Program-made: the position numbers and the translations under genes
Origin: Candidatus Omnitrophota bacterium
GTDB taxonomy: Bacteria > Omnitrophota > Gorgyraeia > Tantalellales > Tantalellaceae
NCBI GenBank assembly: GCA_015231405.1
Contig: JADGBR010000001.1
Span: 449,762 to 490,973, forward strand
Direction: 5' to 3'
Length of the DNA: 41,212 nt
Notes under the pieces: generated by a model
Database searches by the model: none
What the model was told of the DNA's origin: nothing
The model's input: the letters and a program-made list of their open reading frames with translations, nothing else
In this document: piece by piece, positions 24,501 to 36,500 of the stretch
How positions within the stretch are numbered: the stretch's first letter is position 1
Layout: the number at the start of each line of letters is the position of its first letter

Positions 24501-27500
24501 CTCCATGATGCAGCGCCTTCCTCCGGTCCGCCTAAAGGTTTTCCGGTATCGTAAGTAAGTGGCATCTTTTCGATGTATTCCACTCCGACCCGGTTGTTTT
24601 CCGAGATAGCGGCAAGGTCGATCACCGGCTTTTCTTTTGGAAGTTTAGCGGACCTCCATACACCCTGCGCGTCAATAACGAAGTCCTCTTCAGAAAGTTC
24701 GGCTTTTTGGCAGTCTTTATCCGTGCCCGTAAGATACATGTTAGCCTGAATGACCTGTTTCCTGGCGTCAGGGTATACATGTTTACCCAGTGACCGGATA
24801 AAAGTCTTGTCTTTATCTCTCGCTACAAGAAAATAATATTCACCGCACTGTTTAATGAATACTTTATCGCTGGTACCGGACAAAAGTTCGAGGGTCCTGT
24901 CCAGCTTATCGAGCGTAGCAACCGTTCCGGGTTTCTCCATGGACCTGATGACTTCAACGAATTGACCTGCCGAATCGCTGTCATACATTCTTAAACCTTC
25001 GAATTTCCATTTCACTGCTTTACCTGACGCGTCGAATTCGCTTTCTGTTACTTTTTCAAAACTGACGAATCTTGGTGTTTTTCTGAGGTCCGGCGTCCGG
25101 GCTGTCGCCGCGCGGAGTTGTTCCTTGAGGTCCCTCATAATATCTTCCTCACGGTCATTGACGACCGAAGAGACAGTTATGGCGACTATACCTTCCGAAC
25201 CCTCCCCGCCTCCGGCGGGCCCGCCGCCATCCAACAAACTATTTTCCATGGCAAGGGCGATAGACGCGTTGTCCAGCTTATCAACGTCTATCGTGACAAA
25301 ACTCGAGTCTCCGACAGGCGCGTTCCTGAGCATGTCTCTCCGTCTTTTTAGATCAGCCTTTCCTTTCGATTCCTTTCCTGAAATGTCAGCGCGAGTCTCT
25401 CTTTGAAGGTCGGTTGCGTTATCTTTCGTAACCTGCTTATCAGAAACGGTAAGGGCGATACCATCTCCGGTTATATCTCTCGCGAATTCATCCAGGTCCA
25501 ACGATACCGTATATCTCTGGTCTTCGGGTTTAGCCGTGACCATGACCTGCGCGGGAGCGATCTCAGGGATGTATGAGCCGCGAATCTCGAGGCCTTCGGT
25601 ATTTGCGGTACGTTTTGCCTGAATAACGGAGTCGGGTTGTTCCCGAGGCGCCCACTTCTTTTCGTCTTTAAGGTTTTCCAGCTCCTGCCGCTCTACTTTT
25701 ATATCGTTCTGGGCGAATTTATCCGGTATTTTGTTGATCGATTCGTCGACCGCTTCACCGACGCGTTCGATATAACGCCGTACGCCTTTATCGTCGTATT
25801 TTTCAGCATGGGCGTCCCTGTCCTGAAAACGCTTTTTCGCAATGCCTATCGCTATCTCATCAAGGCTTTCGTAGGATATATCGACAGTGAGTTTAAGCTT
25901 ATTGTCGGGTGTTCTTTTAGTTGGGTCGTTGCTTTCCTTTATGATTATGGATTTGAGCTGCTCCAGCCCCTCTTCGTTCAGTTTTTGAACGGCCTGTTCG
26001 AAAGCTCCGATAAGTCTTACTTCGATCTTTCCGTTCTTGAGACCTTCGATCGCGAAAGATGGGCCGTAACCTTCCGCGTTCATGAAGTACATTTCACCGG
26101 CAATTATCCTGCCTGTCCTCTCCTTAATAATATTTCTGTATCCGACATGCAGGGTTTCACCGATCATTACAGTAAAGCAGTTATTGAATTCTTTCATTAT
26201 GTCGTCTGAAACTGTTTTTCCCTCGCTTAGATCAATAAGAGCTGTTTTAATTTCGTTCTCCAGATCGGCGAGTTTGAACTGCTGCCCATTGCGGGTAAGC
26301 TCGGCGGCTCTTCTTTTTACAATAAGATCGGCCAATAAAGGTAAAGCCTCGCCGTTTGAAAGCATAGCGGTGCCAGCCGTCTCTTCGGATGCGGTTTTTT
26401 TCATGGAACCCCCCGGATGGACCATTTCTTCTCCATCGAGGGATAATTTGCCAGCCTTATTGGTAGAGACATGATAAGCAACGCTGCCGTTCTTGACGGT
26501 TTTAGCTTCACCTATCCCTAGCGATATACTCCCGATAGAAGTGACGACCTTTGTCATGATCTTTACGGCGATAAGAGACCTTTGGCTGAGGAGATCTCCC
26601 ACAATATCGCTCTGTGATATATTACAGGTGTATTCCTTCCCAGTGGCTTTTTCCATATCGATATGGAACCTTTCAAATATTGTTCCGATACATTCAGTAA
26701 GGTCGAGTTTTCCTGTAGTTTTATCAACTTTATTAGGGGTGAAATACAGGTCAAGTATCTGGTTAATCCATTTAAAGGCGATCTGGGTGGCCTTTTGTGG
26801 ATCCTTCTTTAGGTCATCGGACATCTTTTTGATAAGCGCTCTAGCCTTATTGAGGGCAACCTGGCGTTCGCGTCCGATCTCTGTTTTATCAACTTTTTCT
26901 TTGAAGTTCCTTTTCTCAAAATCTACGCGTATTTGTCCCGTAAGGTTCTTGAAATAATTCTGATAATCGTTCCAGATATCCATGATAGCCGAAGGTTCGC
27001 CCTTTTTGCTGTAGAGGTTCCCGATAGCGGAGCCGCTTTCCGCGTCAATAGTAATTCCGAGCGTTTTTTCAAAGTCTGCCAGCACGGCGACACCCGTAGT
27101 GACAGGCTGCCCGAGGGCAAAAGACCGGAGGTTCGCTTCAACGGCTTCACGGGTATATTCTTTATTGCCCTTATTGGCATTGATGATAGAGTTCACGAAG
27201 AGTCCGAATATGTCGGGGTTGCCTAAAATAGTTTTCAACTTGCCTATATCGAAGTTGATATTATAATGCGCGTCACCGTCAAAGATCACGTCCTCTAATT
27301 CGGTGAGGTGGTTGCGTTTCCTGATAATTTCCTTGTATTTAGCGTCGGCTATCTTAAGCTCTTCCGGTGAAAGTATCCTTTCGTTGTAAGTGGCTGAATA
27401 TAATCTTCTTATCATCCGCATGTATTTGGATTTTTCATCGAGAGAAAATGTGACATCTATATAACCCACGTCGCCCATACGCCGGTTACGTCCATATTTC

Positions 27501-30500
27501 TGAAGCATAGCTTGCAGGCTGCCGTCGGGCGAGAGATCAACGAGGAAAAGTCCGTCCCAGTATTTATGCTTGATGATACGCCATACTTCGCTTGCCTCGT
27601 TCGCTCCTGAGCGCCTAAGATGTTCTTTAACGAGGTCCTGTTTCAGGGCGCGCTTAGCCGCGTCGATCTCGTAATAAAGACCGTCTTCGCCTGCGAGTAG
27701 TTCTCTTAAGGTCGAGACTTGCGAAGTTATCCCGGATAAGTTATCGACGGCGCCGGTAAGATCTTTGTTGTATTCAGCACCGCGTTTCATCAAAGATTCC
27801 TCGACCTTCTTATAGGCCGCGTCGATCTTATCCTTATCGGTTAGCCCTTTAAATTCGGATAAGAGAGGAAGGGCTTTTTCTTTGTTATTTCTGAACCATT
27901 CCAGGAGGAAGGCGTTGTCGTATTCCTCGCAGTAATGGATGTTGCGGCGGAGCAGCTTGAGGAGGGACTTCGTGCTGTTCTTGACGATGAAGCCTGCGTT
28001 TTCCTTGAGTCGAACGTTCGTCGCGCGGCCCAGCTTGGCGTCCGCAAGAGTTATAGTCGCGTGTTCTCCTGCCTGTTCGACAAGTTGATCTTCTTTTCTC
28101 CCCTCTTCCTCGAAGACATTTATATCTATCTTTTTACCGGATCTTTCCTCGAGGGAATACTCTTTTATCATATTCTGTATGATAGGCTCAAACTCCTTGG
28201 CCTGGCGAATATCGTCAAAATACACGATCATGCTTGCTCCAGGAGACTTTATGAGGATATCCCTTATTTGGAGAAGAGCTTTTTTCTGTTGGAGCTTGTT
28301 ATTGCTGAATGTTACCTGTGGCCTCGCGCCGCCTTTAACGGTGAGTGACGGCGCCATTTTGATAACGCCTATGGAAGGCTGACCATCTTTATTTCTGAAT
28401 AAACGCTGCATAAGCTCCGCTATGACCGCTACGGAGCCCGAGGCTCCGCCGAATGAATGCGTATATGAAAGAACGTTGCTGAAATCGAGATGTTCAGTGC
28501 TTTTATTGTTCGGGCGTGCGTCAAGTCCGGCTTTATGTATCAGCCTCGCTCCCGATCTAAGCTGATGTTTAAGTTCATATATAGTGTGAAAATCGTCCTT
28601 TCTCTGGGTGCCCTGCTCCCTTCCCGTGGATTCCTCGAGAAGAACAACTTCGAGTTTAACTTCTTCAAGGACAAAACCGGATATACCTTCCTCCCTCCGA
28701 ACGATGAAATATTTCCCGCCTATATACATGGTTAGGTCCTCGTCGCTTTTTGCATTGGTGAAGAAATCATCGTTTATAATGGCAACGAACTGTCCGTTGC
28801 ATTTGATCTTGAAAGACTTGCCGTCCTCCATCTGCTCTATATCAAAATCTGTTGTGACTTCCTTTTTTTTTGTTTCAAGATCCAAAAGACGCCCGTCATT
28901 ACTTACATAAACAGCGATTTTATCCGTCATAGGAGGCACGAATTTCAGGATATAATCAATGCCGAGCCTGTCGATATACATGGCTTTTACGCATTGCATG
29001 AACCGTTCGGGATCCGGCATTTCGGTTTCGGCCATGAACTCGGGTATTTCACCGTCGGAGGCGAGTTTACTCAGTTTACTCCTGATCTCGTTCATTGTAT
29101 CTGAGACGATCTTCTTGGTCTCATCGTTGGCATAAGCCTGCTTAGTCGTATCGTCACGGGTATACCCGGTCCTCCCTCCGGTCTCTTTGCCGGTCCAGTC
29201 CATCCTTTCAAGGATTATCTTTTTGTCCTGGTCAAGGGTAACTCTAAATTTCTTGCCGTTAACGATTATTGTTTTCCCAGCGCTATATCCTAATTCGTTC
29301 TTCTCCAATAATGTCTGATGGTCCAGAATAATGGTTGCGTTGTCATCGGTTAAGACTTTTAGCGCCCAATTTCTATCCGCTGTTTTCACTAGATCCAGCT
29401 TTTCTGTGTCTTCTTTGTTTAATCCGAGCATTTCTCTGGCTTTTGTCTTCATCTCCTCTATGGTAAGGTCATCGTCGCCGTCAAGCCTAAGGATATTCTC
29501 CTCAAAAAGGGCATATATGTCCTTCATGCCTCCTTTTTCGAAGATCCCTTCGGCCGCTTTCATCGAAATATAGTACGGGAGATATTCTCGTAATGACAAT
29601 TTGCTGTCCTGGGCGGCCATTATGAAATCGGCGAGGTATGGCGCGACGTCGCATTCATCCATGGTAACGTGGGATTTAGCTAGAAGCCTGAACCATTCGT
29701 CGCTTTCCGGACGCGTATTATCCTTTACTGCGTCAAGGGTTATGAAACTGAGCGCTCCGTACGACATGATCACAACGTCATAACCTTCTTCTTCATCGGG
29801 GTTATCCTTAAGCTGGGCGTCACTAAGTTTTTCACAGACGCCTTTTAGTTCCTTGTCGGTGTCTGTCTGATAAGCGACTTTGTATCCCATCATTTCATAA
29901 ACAAAATGGGTTTCGCGGTAATCCCTGCGGGTATAATAATCGTTGGTTACGAGGTGTATCCCTTTTAGCCCCCTTGCCCTGTTTATCATGTTAGCAAGCG
30001 GAAAACAGTCTGTCTTTCCGGCTCCGGTGAAAAGGTCCGCGTAACCACCGTCCGCGGCGTGGAGGCCGGTGAGGACCTGGGTATTTGTCGCCTGGTACTC
30101 CTTAGCGAGGACCATAGATGTCTGGTAGTACGCCACAAATTCCCATCTAAGCTCTTCGTTCCTGAAAGCGTCAGTCGAGACCTTCATTTTGGCCATAAGC
30201 TCTGTTTTCTTCTCGCGTATGATCTTTACCAGCTCTCTTCCGAGAAAGACTTCTTGTTTTGCTTCATTGACCAACCCCGGGTCGATGCTGTTAAAGCGGT
30301 TCTCAAAAAGATTTGTTGTGGTTCCGTCTTTATCCATTATTAAATATTTTCCGATTATCTTTGCGAGCTCTTCGATCCTGTTCTTGTTATCATCTTTGCT
30401 GTCGTCGGGTATAACCTGGATAATGTTCTGATCGATGAACATCTTGTTCGTTATTCCTAGGCTTCGCATTATATCGGCCACAAATACGGCATCGATCTTT

Positions 30501-33500
30501 TTAGTAGCTAACTTGCCAATAAGATCAGAGATGACCTTTACGCTGTCACCGTAAGCAAGTTTTTTAAAATTGTCATAAATATCCGAAAGTTTTGTGTTGA
30601 GCTGGCCTTCATTCGGAAGACCTTTATCTTTACAGGCGATAAGATCCTTGATCATAGCCTCATATTTTACGATGATAGTATCAAGATTTAACATTTTCTC
30701 AGTATATGACTTCGAGGTTAACCCTAGCTCTTTAAACCTTTTCCGAATGAAATGCATGGATTCAAGGGATTTATTCGCCATCGCTTCGGTTTTCGCGCGT
30801 ATCTCCTCGGGTGAAAGCTGCCTGACATGTTCATCGGATATGTTATCGTCAGTCAGCTGTCCGTCCATTTTGATTAGGATCTGATCGACATGAGTAGGGA
30901 TATATTCGGAAAGTTCAAGGTTGATGTTATTGTCGTCCATCTTATGCATTATCAGTCGCGTAAATTGAAGGAGGGCTTTTTCAGCATGGGACTCATCAAA
31001 TTTGACGCTAATTACGCCCTTTTCGTCAGTAACCGATTCGCCTTTCGCCGCGGCGTCGAAAAGCCTGCGGGCTTCAAGAAGTTCGGCTTTGTCGGTTCCG
31101 GTGTCCGGCATGTCATTGATATCTTTTTTTGTAAGCCCCAACCTGTCGAGAAAACCGCCTAACTCACCGATTATCGCGTAGATATTTTTAAGCGATTCGT
31201 TCAGCTTGGTTTTCTGTTTTTCGGCGGTTTCGGACAGTTTTACTTTTTCCCTCAGCTGTGTTATGGCTCTGCTCAACTGGGTCATTACAGTCATCCTGGA
31301 ATCGAATATCTGGCGCTTATTCTCTTCAACTTCTTTTTTTGTGACGATTATCCAAAGATCAACTTTTGCGTTTCTTATTGCTTCTGCTACAGCGGTATCA
31401 CTGCCTAGTCTTCTGTCCTCGTCCAGCAGTTTTGCCATGAATTGCGTTGTGTTCAATCCCCTTAACGAAACGACCATAATCAAACGCAATGCCCTGTTGA
31501 TAGTATCGGAAAAAAGTTGTTTGCCTGCCGGATCGTTCAAAGAGAATAGCTTATCAATAAAGTCATCGACACTCTCATTGTCAGCGACATTGATATTCTC
31601 GATTATCTTGGCTGCGTCATCGCTTTTTCCGAGTTTGTCGATAAGCGCTTTTTTGTATTCCTTGGCGTTAGCAAATTTAGTTTTATCTAAAGCGAGGAGG
31701 ATAGTTATGAACCTATTGGCGGTGGTGTCACTTTTACAGAGGGCTAAGAGCGCGTTCTGCAAAACAACCGAAGGCCTTTGGATTTTGACGGTCTTTCTCG
31801 CTGTCGGCGGGTCGTCATCTTTGAACTTAAGCCCTTTATCAAGCCAAAGAGGGTTCCGTTCGGCTATCTCGATATCGCTCTCTATTCTCTCCCTGTATTC
31901 GGTCTCTAGGGTCGAGCTGCGTTTCGTTTCAGTATCCCGGGCTCTTTTTAAGAGAGGGGCGAAAACAAACTCTTTTACGCCTTCGGAATTTATCTGGTTA
32001 AGGCTTCTAAGGTACTCGCTTTCGCTGAATCTGGTAAGCCTTGATATGGTCGATTCAAGAGACTTTTTGAGTGTGCTTGAAGTATCGAGTTGTTTTCTGA
32101 TCTCATCAGCCTTCTTTTTCTGTTCCGACAAAACAATGGGATCAGTTACGTCGCCGCTAGAGAGTTTTCGCAATTGGTCTTTTAAAGATTCGATCTCCGC
32201 TTCGATAGAGATCATATGGAAACTGTAATACAGATTGGTCATCCTGACGGCTCTATTCGCTAATTTAGAGCCGCGACCAGCCATTAGAGTTGATTCAAGA
32301 AGAGCTTCAATGATCTTACGAGTATCAACTTGGTCGGGGTTCTCTGCATCCACTCTTTCAGTGTCTTTGGCAAACGGGGCCAAAGCCCTATAAGAGGCGA
32401 ATATGGACTTGAAACCCGCCTTATCGGCTAGTACATCAGTGAAAGTCTGCCCGTCTTTAATAACGCCTTTTATTGCGAGCAGATCGCTCAATAGTGTTTG
32501 AGCGATCTGGCGTATCTCAGGGTTAGGCGTTTTAGCGTAAGCAGCTAGAACGTCAATGTCACAGCCCCTAAGGTCTCGGCCAGCCTTGACTTGGGATGTC
32601 AACTCGGATATTTTGTTATTGTGTTCATCGATCTTTGCGCTTAGAGAATTTAATCTGTCAAGGTCGTCAGATGTAAATGCCTGGGAGTCGTCTCTTCTCT
32701 TTTTTCCGAGCGCATTGAACTCTTTACTGGCAGTTTCAAGCTTCTTTATCGTCTGATCCAGCTCTGACTGGAGAATCCCCGCCTGCTTAAAGCGTTCATG
32801 GTTCTCAGCCATCGTTAATTTGAACCGCGCGAGATATTTATGTATGAACTTTAGCTGGAGTTCCTTCAACGCGTTAAGATCCGGTGATTTGAGTTCCGAT
32901 TCGGAAGGGATGGTGCGAAGTTCGTTTTCAAGCTGTTTTTTCTGTTTTTTTAGTTCAAGAAGAGCGGTTTCATTGAGTTTCCCGGAAGCTTCCGCTCTGT
33001 CGATATTTTCCTCGGCAAGCTGGATAGCCCTTTCCATGGCGCTTCTGAGATCCTGCAACTCACCTAAAAGCTTCGCCAGGTCGGAATCGTCCGGGCTCGA
33101 AACCGCGGGATTATTGAAAACAAGCCTCTCGAAAACTTTTTGTCCGTTTTTAAATAATCTTTCCTCGTCCGGCGTCATTGTGGCTTTAGGCTTATGCGAA
33201 TTAATGCCCGCGATCAATTGGCCGGCAGGCGTATTAGCTTCGATAACGATGCCATTAAGCGCGTTGATGAGATAGTCCCTTAATTCGGTGGACAACTTAT
33301 CGTCATCGTGGATCTTCCGTAAAAGTATATCCCTGTGATCCAGAGCCGATCTAAATGAAAGTTTAGGCTCTCTGATCCTTCGCTCGAATCTATCCAGTAA
33401 TTTCCTGACAGAATCCAGAGATCCGGAAATGGACTTACCCGTCTCTTCTGAAGTCATTTCTTTGGCTTCGTGATCAACTTTGCCTTCTTTTTCCATTTCT

Positions 33501-36500
33501 ATCTGTTGTAAACGGGCAATGACCCTGCTTACATAAAACTCTATGTCCCTGGGCTTGAACCGGGTTTCAGGAACAAAACTGCCGTGTTTGGAACTCGGGT
33601 ACCAGCTTGTTTCTGTCCCGGACAATTCATGAAGCAGAGATTCCATTGATCCTTTGCCGGTGCCGGTGCCTTTACTCGAGGCTATTAAAGGGCCTTTTCG
33701 TGCCGCAACGCCAAGAGTGCTATCGTCGCGGCTAAGAGATTCTGATAGCTCATGCCGCAGGGTATCAAAATTCCATTTCTCGCTCTCATCTATAAAAATG
33801 GACCTTTCATCGGCTCCGAATAAAACAGTAAGGGCTCCTTCCGCTCTCGCTGTGGTATTGAGATCTTTCATCTGTTTGGCGTTGACATAAAACACCTGCT
33901 GGGCAACACCGCCGTAAGTCACCGTAAATACCCTATTGTCGTCCATGTAGAGTTTATGAACGACGGTTATCAGGTCGCTTAGCTTTTCAGGGTCGTCCAG
34001 CGTCGAGGTATGGAATCCGTTTATCCTGATGACTTCGTCAAGCTGTTCCCTGAATTTATCGTCTTTCATCAGTTTTCCTATATCAGAATCAGCGGCAAAC
34101 AAGCTTTCCCCGGTATCTATGGCTTTTTGTATGATCTGGGCGGTGATAGCGTCAAGCTGGCTGATGAGAATATCGGTGTCTTTAACGTGCGCCAGAGATT
34201 TTCTTAGCTTCTGCAAACGTTTTATGTTAGCCAATGCGGGATTCGCTACCATCTTTTCGGCTATCTTTATCAGTCTCGCTCCCCTCTTGCTTATCATTTC
34301 TCTGACTTCCAGGATGGTCGCGCTCTCTGAATACTTTATTTCCATAAGGTCTGCCTGTTGTTGGACCTTAACCCATTGATCCTCAATTGCCTGTTTTATC
34401 TCTTTGACCGTCATGGCATCCGTGATCTCGGCCCCCCTCGCCCGCGCTTCATTAATGGCTTTTTCACGTTCAGCTTTGATCTGTTCGCGTATGAGAGCCG
34501 GAGTTCCTTTACTAGCTGCCGCTGAGACACCTTCGTTAATGGCTTCAGCTATAGCTTTATCGTTTTCGAACTGGATCTTTGCGCGTATGGCTGCGATGTC
34601 ATCGCTGTGGTTAATAGATATGCCATATTTAGTCTGGATGAAACTTATTGCCTTAGCGATAAGATCGGTGGATGCTTCTTTGTATTTTAAAAGCGATTCA
34701 AGGGCGATGAGGTTCATTTCATTCTTTTCGAGAAGTTCCTTGGCTTCTGCCAGGTCGAGTTCGCGCTGCAATGCCTTCTTCAAAGCGTTGATCTGGCTAT
34801 TAAGTCTCACCTTATTTGAATCCCTGACGGAGGCCTGTAGGGTGTTCTCTAAAGCGATCTCAGCTGCCAGAGCTTTTTCATATAACGAGATGAGCTCGTT
34901 CATGGCATTCTTGTCAAGGGTTGATGCGACAAGGCTTTCGTATGTAAGATCGCCGGCCAACCCTTTGGAAATCTTGATAGAACCGATCCTGTCGCTTAAT
35001 TCCGCTGTTCTATTTATGGCGGCCCATAAGGCTGATGGGGTCGTTGTTTCCATAGCTCGGAGCTTATCCGCGTTGCCGGAATAAGATCGGACTAATTGAA
35101 CAAAATTCACCGCTGATGCGTTCCTGTTATCGGAGACAGTTGACCTGGTATTTACGATAAATTCGTTAAGATCGGCGCAGATACCGGATGTTTCGCTTTC
35201 GGAAAGGATAATGCCGTTTTTCGATGAGCTTTTGATCCAAGTTATCACTTTTTGTATACCTTCACACTGTTTCGTTACGATCGTCGACTGGAACATGTAA
35301 CGGTCTCTCAGCGCAATATATTCGGCATAAAGCCTCCGGAATGTTTCTTCATCCATTGAGGAAGTGTTAGCGGGCGCCAAACGATTTTCAAGCTCGCGAA
35401 GTTTATCCTTCATCGTATCTAAGGCCAGAATGTCGGATCTCAATATGGTTTCGGCGCTCGTAACATATTCCGCCCTCATATTGACAAGGTATTCTTCCAA
35501 CGCCTCCTTAAAAAGACTTTCAAGTTTATTCTCAAAATCAACGTACGGTTTTTCATCTTTATAGGAGGTGGCTTTGGTGCGCCTGAGTGCTTCTTTAATA
35601 ACGCGCAGATAGTTCATGATGTTATTGAGAGCCTTCCGCCTTTCCTCACGTGTAGATGAAGGATCGGCTAAAATCCGCTTTTGCTTTTCTATCTCGATCA
35701 GGTGGCTTGCTGCCCTAATGCTAGATTCGGCAAGAATCTTACCGCTTGATACCTTATTACTGAGATCGTTGATCTGTTTCGAAGCTGTGGAGGCATCCTT
35801 GTCGGACTGTAGCACATCGCTTAATTCGGCCCTGATCTCAATAGGCAAACTGTCGATATCGTTAATGTCGATACCCAATATTTCAGCTATCTCGGTCAGC
35901 CTGGCCTTGTCGGAACTTACTTTATTTGAAAGTCCCCGGGCTTTTTCGTTTTCACCGGCTATAGTTTCAGTTATGGATGTCAATTCGCCCATGAGGCCAA
36001 CGAGGGTTGAATAAACTATGCCCTGAGTCTTACTCCCGGGTGATTTGTATTCAGTTCCGCTGATCCCGGGACCGGCCGATGTAACACCTTTTAAAAGGTT
36101 ATCGCTGAACTGTTTATCAAGTTTCTCGGCATTTTTAAGGATTTCCTGTAATTTAGCGGTATCGGACCGTGCCGAAGCAAGCTCCTTCAGTAACTGCTTC
36201 ATAATTAGGATCCTTGCATCGTACAGCTCTTTTTGAGCGTCGGTCATAGCTTTGATATAACCTGAGATATTGAGCGCTGACTCTATATCGGATACAACCC
36301 CGGTTATTCCTGTTAATTTTCCAATATCCGAAAACTCCTGTTCAAAGCCCTTAAGCTCAGAAAGTACTGACTGTAGGGTTTTAAATGCAGCGATCTTCGC
36401 CTCTAAGCCCGAGAAACCGCTACGTATGATCCCCATGGCTCTCTGGATACGTTGCTTGATCTGTTTTTCGGCCATTTTCCGATTAAAAAGAAAAGCTGAG

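Noticed and set aside
25213-25226. 14-base GC-rich perfect palindrome
   Set aside because: It falls on the codons of a Gly/Pro-rich linker (residues ~5322-5331), whose GGC/GGG/CCC/GCC codons readily form such a palindrome. There is no other sign of a regulatory site.
27242-30274. Housekeeping SecA translocase
   Set aside because: The motifs are strongly diverged, the spacings are enlarged, and the domain is embedded in a giant chain without the usual SecA C-terminus.
31206-32228. 340-codon plus-strand frame, the longest opposite-strand frame
   Set aside because: It lies wholly inside the giant gene on the other strand, and its Ser/Leu/Phe-rich product is what antisense Lys/Glu codons produce. 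It has no recognisable motif or convincing start context.
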